A stretch of 49,071 nt of DNA from Vicinamibacterales bacterium. Lineage in GTDB: Bacteria; Acidobacteriota; Vicinamibacteria; Vicinamibacterales; UBA2999. The stretch lies in NCBI GenBank assembly GCA_030680175.1, contig JAUXWO010000096.1, positions 1 to 49,071 of the forward strand, written 5' to 3'. The notes under the pieces are model-generated. The model was not told the origin of the DNA. It saw nothing but the letters and a program-made list of their open reading frames with translations, and did no database searches. Positions 38,538-45,304 of the stretch are shown piece after piece; position 1 is the first letter of the stretch; every line of letters starts with the position of its first letter. The translations under genes were made by a program, and so were the position numbers.

Positions 38538-39484
38538 GATGGCGGCCTCGCGGTGGGCGCCTCGTCGGCGCCGGCGATCCGGGCGATGAAGACGTCTTCG
38601 AGCGACGGCGTGATGGCGCGCACGCCGTGCGGGTGGATCCCGGCGCCGGCGGTCAACGCCGACAGCGCCGCGCTGGCGGCGCGCGCGTCCTGTTCCGGCA
38701 TCCAGACGTGCAGGCGTTCGCCGAAGAGCTGCACGCGCGTGCCGGGTGCGTGGCCGCGCAGCCGGGCGAGCGCGTCGGAGGGATGCGGCGCCAACACCTC
38801 GAAGAACGTCCCGTCCATCGAGGCGCGCAGGCGCGACGGCTCGTCGTAGGCGACGACCCGCCCCTCGTGGAGGAGCGCGACGCGTGCGCAGCGCTCGGCC
38901 TCGTCGAGGTACGGCGTGGACATCAGGATGGTGATGCCGGTCGCCAGGAACTCCGAGAGCAGCTTCCAGAACTCCCGGCGCGACACCGGATCCACGCCCG
39001 TCGTCGGCTCATCGAGCAGGATCAGCTCCGGCTCGTGGATGAGCGTGCAGGCCAGTGCGAGCTTCTGCTTCATCCCGCCCGAGAGCTGCGCCGCCGGGCG
39101 GGTGCGGAACGGCGTGAGCTGGGTCATGTCGAGCAGGCGATCCCGCTTGCGCGCGTAGTCGCCGACGCCGTGGATCTCGGCGAAGAAGGCGATGTTCTCA
39201 TCGATGCTGAGGTCGCCGTAGAGGCTGAAGCGCTGCGAGAGGTACCCGACGCGATCGGTGAGCGCCCGGTGCTCGCGCACGGGGTCGAGGCCCAGCACGC
39301 GCACGGTGCCCGCGTCGGCGTGCAGCAGCCCGCAGAGCAGCCGGATCGTGGTCGTCTTGCCGGCGCCGTCCGGGCCGATCAGCCCGAACATCTCGCCGCG
39401 CGCGACCTGCAGCGACAGGCCGTCGAGCGCCGTGGTGGCGCCGTAGCGCTTCACGACACGATCGAGGTGGATGGCCACAGGCAT
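38534..39484 (-). CDS. ABC transporter ATPase (YbhF-half/DrrA-like), first
   Basis: A 316-residue ATPase: Walker A GPDGAGKTT (about 37-45), Q loop YLSQRFSLYG, canonical signature LSGGMKQKL, Walker B LILLDEPTTG and, where the switch histidine is expected, MSTPYLDEAERC: the usual TTH is STP, so the histidine is replaced by proline. That suggests this half is catalytically impaired, as in asymmetric ABC pairs, while the other ATPase keeps its histidine. The tail ends in TPSLEDVFIARI, typical of YbhF halves. Start ATG at 39484, 8 nt after the adaptor gene stop. Confidence 0.92.
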   Translation of the reverse strand: MPVAIHLDRVVKRYGATTALDGLSLQVARGEMFGLIGPDGAGKTTTIRLLCGLLHADAGTVRVLGLDPVREHRALTDRVGYLSQRFSLYGDLSIDENIAFFAEIHGVGDYARKRDRLLDMTQLTPFRTRPAAQLSGGMKQKLALACTLIHEPELILLDEPTTGVDPVSRREFWKLLSEFLATGITILMSTPYLDEAERCARVALLHEGRVVAYDEPSRLRASMDGTFFEVLAPHPSDALARLRGHAPGTRVQLFGERLHVWMPEQDARAASAALSALTAGAGIHPHGVRAITPSLEDVFIARIAGADEAPTARPPS

Positions 39485-39492
39485 GGCGTGAC

Positions 39493-40515
39493 TCAGGGCT
39501 GCGGGACGTCAGCCAATGCCAGTACGGCCTCGACCGGCATGCCGGACTTCAGCACGCCGTCGCGGTTGTCCACACGCACGCGAATCCGGTACACGAGCTT
39601 CGAGCGTTCGTCGGCCGTCTGCACGTTGCGCGGCGTGAACTCCGCCGTCGGCGAGATCCACTCGACACGGCCCTCGATGCCGGCCCCGCCCGCATCCGTG
39701 TAGATCGTCGCCGTCTGGCCGAGCGTGATGCGGGGCACGGCCGGCTCCGGCACGAAGAGGTCCGCCCACGCGCGATCCAGATCGGTGATGACGAGAAGCG
39801 GCATCCGCGGTGCGACCACCTCACCGGGCTCGGCGAGCCGGGCGGTGACGATGCCGGAGGTGGGGGAGAGGAGGGTGGCATCGGCCACGAGCTTCTCGAG
39901 GGTGGCGATCTGCGCGGCGGCGGACGCCACGCGCGCGCGGGCGGCGTCGACCTCCTCGTGGCGCGCGCCGGCCTCGATCCGCGCGCGGGCCTGTTCGGCG
40001 GCGCGCACCCGCGATTCGGCCGCGGCCACCCGCTGGCGTGCCACATCCCGCCTCGTCGCCGCATCGTCACGCTGCTTGCGTGTGCCGGAGCGGCTGGCGA
40101 GCAGCGACTCGAAGCGATCGAGGTCGGCCTCGGCCGCCTCGAGTTCGGCGCGCGCCGCGGCGACGTCCGCCTGCGCCGTCTCGATCTGCGCGCGGGCCTG
40201 CGCCAGGTCCTCCGCTCGGGCGGGGGCCTGCACAAGCCGGAGCTGGGCCTCGGCCACGGCGCGCTCGGCCTGCGCGCGCTCGAGGGCGAGGGTGGCGTCG
40301 CGCGCGTCGAGGCGCACGACGAGGGCGCCCGGCTCCACGCGGTCGCCTTCCTTGAGCGGCAGTTCGAGGATGCGGCCGCCGGCGTCGGCGGCGAGGCGCA
40401 CCTCGGTGGCTTCGACGTGGCCCGACACGCGGAGCTGGTTGCCGGGCGGCGGCGCGTCGCACGCCGTGGCGAGCAGGATCAGGAGCAGGGGCGTGGTGCG
40501 TCTCATGGCGGTCAT
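39493..40515 (-). CDS. HlyD/YbhG-like membrane-fusion adaptor, lipoprotein
   Basis: A 340-residue periplasmic adaptor. A lipobox (LLATAC, C19) anchors it in the inner membrane. The biotinyl-lipoyl half-motifs (RILELPLKEGDRVEPGALVVRLD and LLSPTSGIVTARLAEPGEVV) flank a long coiled-coil hairpin (about 75-220) that would reach the TolC-like duct; the beta-barrel and membrane-proximal parts follow (ERSKLVYRIRVRVDNRDG). ATG at 40515 overlaps the TetR stop by 4 nt, so it is translated with the regulator. This is the YbhG-equivalent adaptor for the ABC pump encoded downstream. Confidence 0.94.
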   Translation of the reverse strand: MTAMRRTTPLLLILLATACDAPPPGNQLRVSGHVEATEVRLAADAGGRILELPLKEGDRVEPGALVVRLDARDATLALERAQAERAVAEAQLRLVQAPARAEDLAQARAQIETAQADVAAARAELEAAEADLDRFESLLASRSGTRKQRDDAATRRDVARQRVAAAESRVRAAEQARARIEAGARHEEVDAARARVASAAAQIATLEKLVADATLLSPTSGIVTARLAEPGEVVAPRMPLLVITDLDRAWADLFVPEPAVPRITLGQTATIYTDAGGAGIEGRVEWISPTAEFTPRNVQTADERSKLVYRIRVRVDNRDGVLKSGMPVEAVLALADVPQP

Positions 40516-41228
40516 TCCCGTTCCTTCGAGAGCATGCGGAGGGTGGCCTCCTGCATGTGGCGCACGAGGTCGGCGCGCGGGACCTCGGCGAACATCGGCA
40601 GGTGGCCGCGGCCGGACTGCGCGGCGGCGCGTTCACGGGCGGCGTTGAACATGAGCGGTCCGAGCGTGGACATGTAGGCGAGCACGGGGTTGACGGGGCG
40701 GAAGAGCCCCGCCGCCTGGCCCTCGGCGAGGAGGCCGCCGAAGGTGACGAAGACATGGCGGATGAGGCCGAGCGTCTCGACGTCGAGGCGCGGCGCGCCC
40801 TCGGCGATCTCGCGGATCATGATGGTCGGGAACCACGGGCGCTCGCCGGTCAGGTCGACGAGGCCGGCGACGAAGGCCGAGACCTTCCGGTCCGCGGGCT
40901 CGGGGGTCTCGGCGATCCCCTGGACGCGTGCCCCGATGGCGCGGAGCATGTCGCGGACGACTTCGCGGTAGAGGGCGAGCTTGTCGTCGAAGTGGTAGTA
41001 GATCATCGCCTTGTTCACGTGCGCGCGGGCGGCGATGGCGTCGACGGACACCCCGTCGAACCCGTGCGCCGAGAACGCCTCGGCGGCGGCGAGGAAGACG
41101 GCATCGCGCGTCGCCATGTCGGGCGGCGGCGCCGTGGTCTTTCTGGCGCGCGGACGGCCAGCGGGACGGGGACCGGGACGGCGCGGGGCCGGGGGACCGT
41201 GGCGAGGGCGGGCGGCGGGTTTCGGCAC
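40512..41228 (-). CDS. TetR/AcrR-family repressor of the efflux operon
   Basis: A 238-residue regulator. The HTH (about 50-85, FDGVSVDAIAARAHVNKAMIYYHF) is typical of TetR proteins; the C-terminal ligand domain resembles that of YbhH/CecR-type repressors found in the same operon context. The first 37 residues are a Pro/Arg-rich extension, which could bind DNA nonspecifically or be an artefact of choosing the GTG at 41228; the alternative ATG at 41117 lacks a ribosome site. It is the first gene of the operon and lies just downstream of two inverted-repeat operators, so autorepression relieved by a pump substrate is likely. Confidence 0.9.
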   Translation of the reverse strand: MPKPAARPRHGPPAPRRPGPRPAGRPRARKTTAPPPDMATRDAVFLAAAEAFSAHGFDGVSVDAIAARAHVNKAMIYYHFDDKLALYREVVRDMLRAIGARVQGIAETPEPADRKVSAFVAGLVDLTGERPWFPTIMIREIAEGAPRLDVETLGLIRHVFVTFGGLLAEGQAAGLFRPVNPVLAYMSTLGPLMFNAARERAAAQSGRGHLPMFAEVPRADLVRHMQEATLRMLSKERE

Positions 41229-41237
41229 GGGCGTGAT

Positions 41238-41279
41238 TTAACCAGGCGGTTAGTTTAATTAACCATATAGTTAATCCAA
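41238..41279 (-). promoter_or_regulatory. TetR operon promoter with two operator palindromes
   Basis: TAACC-N4-GGTTA (41239-41252) and TTAAC-N6-GTTAA (41259-41274) are two related inverted repeats in the AT-rich stretch before the tetR start. A possible promoter reads TTGGAT (41274-41279) and TAAACT (41252-41257) with 16 bp between them on the minus strand; the second palindrome lies in the spacer and the first covers the -10 and start region, a classical repressor layout. Confidence 0.65.
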
Positions 41280-41614
41280 GCTGCGGGTCCCCGTCAAGAG
41301 CAAAATCAGGGATTGAAACCGTTCCCCTCCCAGGGAGAACTGACTAAAGACATCCTTTGAAACGCCGGTTCGACAGCGGTCGCGAACCCGGCTACAGCTT
41401 CGACACGGAAGAGATCTGGCTGGCGGGACCATCTGGCGATGGGACTGACGCGCTAGGACGATGAAAGATCAACGTAGCCTTCCATGAACAATTTGGTGCT
41501 GGCCAGGCTGCGTCGCCGAGACCCAGTTGCCCAATCGAGCCCCACGAGACTCCGGATGCCAATAGGACCCACCCCTAGGCGCACCAGTCGGGTTGGGCTA
41601 GCATTGCGGCTGCC
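41280..41614. other. Non-coding left part of lower-GC island
   Basis: About 335 bp with lower GC than the surroundings between the tetR promoter and the nucleotidyltransferase gene. Only short open frames are present: one of about 35 codons at 41352-41465 that could be a gene fragment, and one starting at 41484 that runs into the next gene. TAGCAT at about 41598 may be a -10 for the pair that follows. I see no tRNA, integrase or clear direct repeat. Confidence 0.45.
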
Positions 41615-42220
41615 ATGTCCCTTCCCGAGACACAGATCGTCACTGATCTTCGGTTACTTACGCCGGAACGGTTCATAACCCGCTGGTTTGATGAGTCGAC
41701 GCCGTATGTCTTTGGGCCACATCGCACGGAGTATCTTCGATGGAAGTCCCACATTGCAGGCGAACTCGGCGTGTCGTGGCTCGATGTCGTCTTGGTCGGC
41801 AGCGCAGCAGTCGGCTGCAGTCTCAGCCCGCACAAGAGGTTTAAGCCGTTCTCGAGTGATTCTGATATCGATATCGCCGTCATGTCGCCACACCACTTCG
41901 ACATTGCCTGGAGATGGATGCGTCGACTTGGCGCTGATAGATACCGATTGCCGCAGCCAACCCAGGAGTGGGTGAAGGAGCACGAGAAGCGGCTCGTTTA
42001 CTGGGGCTCGATAGCCACGGATCAATTGCTACAGTACCTGCCCTTCGGCCCTGAATGGGTTGTGAAGCTATCGAAGTTGATGGCCGCGGCGCCTGCTGAT
42101 GGCCGCATGATCAACGTGCGTCTATACAGAGACCACTCGTCGCTGGAGTCGTATCTTCTCAACTCTGTCCGCAGGCTGCGAAGCCAGTTGGGGGCGTCGG
42201 GGACTGGAGATTTGCATTGA
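41615..42220 (+). CDS. Minimal nucleotidyltransferase (pol-beta fold) of a two-gene module
   Basis: A 201-residue protein with the nucleotidyltransferase core: VVLVGSAAVGCS (G62-S63) followed by SDSDIDIAVMS with metal-binding D84 and D86, and a helical C-terminal part. The GS motif and DxD spacing fit the minimal or GrpB-like branch of the polymerase-beta superfamily; a third acidic residue is not certain. It overlaps the DUF262 gene by 4 nt (TTGA), so the two are co-translated. Base composition is clearly lower in GC than the surroundings, which suggests acquisition. Minimal nucleotidyltransferases act in MntA-type antitoxins, tRNA modification and phage defence; here the partner is a DUF262 protein, a combination I cannot match to a named system. 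Confidence 0.75.
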   Translation: MSLPETQIVTDLRLLTPERFITRWFDESTPYVFGPHRTEYLRWKSHIAGELGVSWLDVVLVGSAAVGCSLSPHKRFKPFSSDSDIDIAVMSPHHFDIAWRWMRRLGADRYRLPQPTQEWVKEHEKRLVYWGSIATDQLLQYLPFGPEWVVKLSKLMAAAPADGRMINVRLYRDHSSLESYLLNSVRRLRSQLGASGTGDLH

Positions 42221-43248
42221 GCGATTATCTGAACTCGACTAGAAGGTCGGTGGCGTTCTTCAAGAAGGCACATGACGAGGGTCGTCTGCAGATCAAGCCA
42301 CCATTTCAACGCAACCCGGTGTGGACAGATCTCCAGAAGTCGTTTCTCATCGACAGCATCCTCAAGGGTTATCCGATCCCAGAACTGTACATCCAGGACT
42401 TGGTCACCGATGCGGGTGAGGAGCAACACGTAGTGGTGGACGGACAGCAACGTGTACGCGCTTGCCTTGAGTTTGTCGAGGGTGCGTTTGCGCTTCACCC
42501 TGACGAGGTCCCTGAGTGGCCAGACATGGTGTTTGAGGACTTGACACCAACTGAGCGTCAGCGAATCTTCGCCTACAACTTCATCGTCAGGCAGCTTCCC
42601 GCCGTTGCTGAGGAGGAACTGCGCTCGATCTTCAAGCGGCTCAATCGCAACACCGTGGTGTTGAATCAGCAGGAACTCCGCCACGCAACCTATAAGGGAG
42701 AGTTCATAACAGCCGTCGAAGCATTGGCAGACCTTGACTGGTGGTCAACATCTGGGGTGTTCACCCCTAACGACGTTCGGCGAATGCTGGACGTCGAGTT
42801 CATCGCCGAGCTAACCGTCGGAGTCCTACATGGACCGCAGAACAAGAAGTTGACTCTCGAGAGATGGTTCCAGACTTACGAAGCGTCGTTTCCTGACAAG
42901 GACAGGGTGCTTGCCCTCTTTCCCAAGGTCCTTGGCGAGCTAACCCAGACAGTGGCGGAGTTCCCCAAGACGCGATGGCGCAAGAAGTCCGACTTCTACT
43001 CAATCTTCCTGCTGTATGCCGCCCACGAGACGGCCTTGCCCCTGTCGAAGACGGGGCGGAAGGACATGGGCAGTCGGATGCAGCGGTTTGGTGATTCTGT
43101 TGACAGTTACCTGACGCAGCGTGGAAGCGCGCCCAAGGTTGTAACCGAGTATGCAGAGGCCGTCGAGCGCGCCGCATCGGATCTTAGCAATCGAAGAGCT
43201 CGCCTAGCCGCGCTGGAGAAGTACACGAAGACCGCCTGGAGCACCTAG
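42217..43248 (+). CDS. DUF262 protein (GmrSD/ParB-like N domain only)
   Basis: A 343-residue protein with the DUF262 signature: PPFQRNPVW (residues 28-36), DSILKGYPIPELYI and VVVDGQQRVRACLEF with the nucleotide-handling DGQQR (D75-R79), then FKRLNRNTVVLNQQELRHATY. The GmrS-type DUF1524 HNH nuclease is absent, so it is a free-standing DUF262 protein. The start is TTG at 42217, inside the upstream stop (TTGA), with GGAG 8 nt ahead. DUF262 proteins occur in type IV restriction (GmrSD), BREX-type BrxU and other defence loci. Translational coupling to a nucleotidyltransferase and the foreign composition support a role in conflict or defence; that is an inference. Confidence 0.85.
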   Translation: MSDYLNSTRRSVAFFKKAHDEGRLQIKPPFQRNPVWTDLQKSFLIDSILKGYPIPELYIQDLVTDAGEEQHVVVDGQQRVRACLEFVEGAFALHPDEVPEWPDMVFEDLTPTERQRIFAYNFIVRQLPAVAEEELRSIFKRLNRNTVVLNQQELRHATYKGEFITAVEALADLDWWSTSGVFTPNDVRRMLDVEFIAELTVGVLHGPQNKKLTLERWFQTYEASFPDKDRVLALFPKVLGELTQTVAEFPKTRWRKKSDFYSIFLLYAAHETALPLSKTGRKDMGSRMQRFGDSVDSYLTQRGSAPKVVTEYAEAVERAASDLSNRRARLAALEKYTKTAWST

Positions 43249-43376
43249 ATCGGGACGCCTCGACCCTTTGACGCCGGTGCGTAGACTCCCCTGCAGACCG
43301 GTTGATAGCTGAACGACGCCGTGCAGATGATCCTGCACTAGGGTAAGGCACGGCCAGCGCGAGCGCATCACAACGC

Positions 43377-44270
43377 TCAGGCGAAAACCGCCCCAAGCGC
43401 CGCGTCGAGGTCTGTGTAGGTGAACTGGAACCCGAGCGCCGTCGCCTTCGCCGGGACCGCGCGCTGGCCTTCGAGCAGCAGCGGCCCCGCCAGCTCGCCG
43501 AAGAGGATCTTCAGCGCGAACGCGGGCACAGGGAGGATGGCCGGGCGATGGAGCGCACGGCCAAGCGCGCGCGTGAATTCGGCATTCGTCACGGGCGTCG
43601 GCGCCGTGGCATTGAACGGGCCCTGCGCCGACGCGTCGTCGATCAGGAAGCAGACGAGCCGCACCCAGTCGTCGCGGTGAATCCACGACATGTACTGGCG
43701 GCCGCTCCCGAGCCGGCCCCCCACGCCGAGGCTGAACGGCAGGCGCATCTCGGCGAGCGCGCCGCCATCGGCCGCGAGCGCCAGGCCGGTCCGCACGATC
43801 GCGAGCCGCGTCCCGTGCACCGTCACCGGCTGCGCCGCCTCCTCCCACTCGCGTCCGAGCGTGCCCAGGAAGTCCGTCGCCGGCGGGGCCGCCTCGGTGA
43901 CCGGCTCGTCACCGCGGCTCCCGTAGTACCCCACCGCCGACGCGCTGACGAAGACGCGCGGCGGCGACGCGAGGCTCCCGGCCGCCGCCACGAGGCTGCG
44001 CGTGGCCAGCAGCCGGCTCTCGGCGATCTCGCGCTTGCGCGCCTCGGTCCAGCGCTTCTCCGCGATGCCCGCGCCCGCCAGATTCACGATCGCCTCGGCC
44101 CCCTCGAGCGAGGCCAGCCACGGCCCCACGCCGCCATCCGGCGTCCACCCGATCTCGCCCGGTGCGGACGCCCTCCGCGTCAGCACACGCACATCGTCGC
44201 CGCGCGCCCGCAGCGCCTCGACCAGCGGCTTCCCGAGAAAGCCGGTCCCCCCGGCGACGATGATCTTCAT
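43377..44270 (-). CDS. TIGR01777-family epimerase (YfcH/SulA-like, DUF1731)
   Basis: A 297-residue NAD(P)-binding protein of the extended SDR family: cofactor loop VAGGTGFLGKPL (residues 5-16), active-site region SASAVGYYGSRG (Y-rich, typical of TIGR01777), YMSWIHRDDWVRL, and the C-terminal DUF1731 segment (LALGRALHRPAILPVPAFALKILFGELA-type, about 240-297) that defines the family. Some members participate in cell-division inhibition (SulA) in cyanobacteria; most have no known role. The ATG at 44270 is preceded by a weak ribosome site. It converges on the lower-GC island and is not part of it: its codon use is the genome's ordinary GC-rich type. Confidence 0.93.
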   Translation of the reverse strand: MKIIVAGGTGFLGKPLVEALRARGDDVRVLTRRASAPGEIGWTPDGGVGPWLASLEGAEAIVNLAGAGIAEKRWTEARKREIAESRLLATRSLVAAAGSLASPPRVFVSASAVGYYGSRGDEPVTEAAPPATDFLGTLGREWEEAAQPVTVHGTRLAIVRTGLALAADGGALAEMRLPFSLGVGGRLGSGRQYMSWIHRDDWVRLVCFLIDDASAQGPFNATAPTPVTNAEFTRALGRALHRPAILPVPAFALKILFGELAGPLLLEGQRAVPAKATALGFQFTYTDLDAALGAVFA

Positions 44271-44290
44271 CGGAGTATTTCCCTGACTAC

Positions 44291-44407
44291 GTACGAAACA
44301 CGAAGGACACGAAGGCCACGAAGGCGCAACAGGAAAATGTCGTCCACAAGGGACTCCCGGGCGTGAGATCCCTTTTTGGGCTTCGTGGCCTTCGTGTTTG
44401 TCCGTAC
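44291..44407. repeat. ACACGAAGG-family inverted repeat
   Basis: Left arm 44291-44323 (GTACG, then ACACGAAGG/ACACGAAGGCC units) and right arm 44381-44407 (CTTCGTGGCCTTCGTG onward, ending GTAC) are inverted copies that differ by one period unit; in the middle AAGGGA...TCCCTT followed by three T forms a small hairpin at 44348-44377. It lies between the epimerase and SYLF genes. Same family as 37126-37175. Confidence 0.8.
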
Positions 44408-44419
44408 CGTCCGTGACAG

Positions 44420-45109
44420 CTACTGTCCGCCGCCGGCGTGCTTGACGAGCGCGGCGCGCCACTCGGCCGTCGGCTCCGGGGCGCCGCCGAGGCGCTCGAA
44501 CACGATCTGCGGCGTGCGGTACGGCTTGCCATAAAAGCGCTCGTTCGCGTCCCGGTCCTGCCGGATCGTCGAGCCGTTCAACGTGATGCCCGCGAACAAC
44601 CCGCGCGACCGCGAGTAGCTCAGGATCTGCGCGCGCATCTGGATGTCGGTGGCCGCGCTCACGTCCCGGCCCACGGGTCCGGCCGACACCGCGGCGTCAC
44701 CGCCGATCCGGAACTGGTTGCGCACGAGCTGCTCGAGCCCGCGCCGGTTCTGCACCACGAGCACCAGGTCCACGGCCTGCGCGCCAATCTGCGCGCCGAT
44801 GCTGCCGCCCGTGATCGTCAGAAACGCCGGCGCCGACCACGTGCCGGACTCCGGGTCCCGCACGCTGATGATCCCCCGCCCGTGCTGCCCGCCCACGATG
44901 AAGCCGGCGCGCAGCAGCGACGGGAACACGGCGATGGCCTCGGCCTTCTCCATCAGGCCGCGCGGCACCGCCTGGTCCTCCGCCGCCATGATTTCGGCCA
45001 GCACCTTGGTCGCCTCCGTGATGCGCGCCTGTTCGTCCGTCTGCGCCGCGGCCGCCGTGGGCAGAGCGAGTGACAACGCCAGGATCGCCGTTCCGATCAG
45101 TCGTTTCAT
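44420..45109 (-). CDS. SYLF-domain lipid-binding exported protein
   Basis: A 229-residue exported protein with a signal peptide (1-23, ending AAAAQ) and the SYLF (Ysc84) domain covering the rest: EKAEAIAVFPSLLRAGFIVGGQHGRG, then GGSIGAQIGAQAVDLVLVV and YSRSRGLFAGITLNGSTI. SYLF domains bind phosphoinositides in eukaryotes; the bacterial role is unknown but they are usually periplasmic. ATG at 45109 with AGAGG upstream. It is divergent from the S9 peptidase gene and separated from it by a repeat element. Confidence 0.93.
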   Translation of the reverse strand: MKRLIGTAILALSLALPTAAAAQTDEQARITEATKVLAEIMAAEDQAVPRGLMEKAEAIAVFPSLLRAGFIVGGQHGRGIISVRDPESGTWSAPAFLTITGGSIGAQIGAQAVDLVLVVQNRRGLEQLVRNQFRIGGDAAVSAGPVGRDVSAATDIQMRAQILSYSRSRGLFAGITLNGSTIRQDRDANERFYGKPYRTPQIVFERLGGAPEPTAEWRAALVKHAGGGQ

Positions 45110-45123
45110 CTGGAACCTCTCAC

Positions 45124-45271
45124 GCAATTCGCTCTTCGCCATTCGCGATTCGCACGTAGTCCGGACTACGGTTCACGATGTTCCGGTTGCCGCCTGCGGC
45201 CTTGCGAACGGCGAATGGCGAATGGCGAATGGCGAATGGCGAATGGCTGCGAACGGCGAATAGCGAATTGC
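45124..45271. repeat. GCGAATG/TTCGC inverted and tandem repeat
   Basis: Inverted arms 45124-45146 and 45249-45271 match at 21 of 23 bases. Within lie a perfect 16-bp palindrome, CGTAGTCCGGACTACG (45155-45170), and five exact tandem units of GCGAATG (45211-45245). The right end supplies the TTGCCA that looks like the -35 box of the S9 peptidase promoter. Related to 25580-25637. Confidence 0.85.
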
Positions 45272-45297
45272 CATCACCCTGCTCTCCAGTCTACTGT
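45268..45297 (+). promoter_or_regulatory. S9 peptidase promoter
   Basis: TTGCCA (45268-45273) and TACTGT (45292-45297) are 18 bp apart; the -10 ends 7 nt before the ATG at 45305 with no ribosome binding site, a leaderless-type start. The -35 lies within the right arm of the repeat. Confidence 0.6.
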
Positions 45298-45304
45298 GAC
45301 GCAT

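Noticed and set aside
41311-41320. GATTGAAACC resembling the end of a CRISPR repeat
   Set aside because: Single occurrence, no neighbouring spacers or repeats and no cas genes.
41484-41678. Small plus-strand frame before the nucleotidyltransferase
   Set aside because: Arginine/proline-rich, overlaps the real gene in another frame, no ribosome site.
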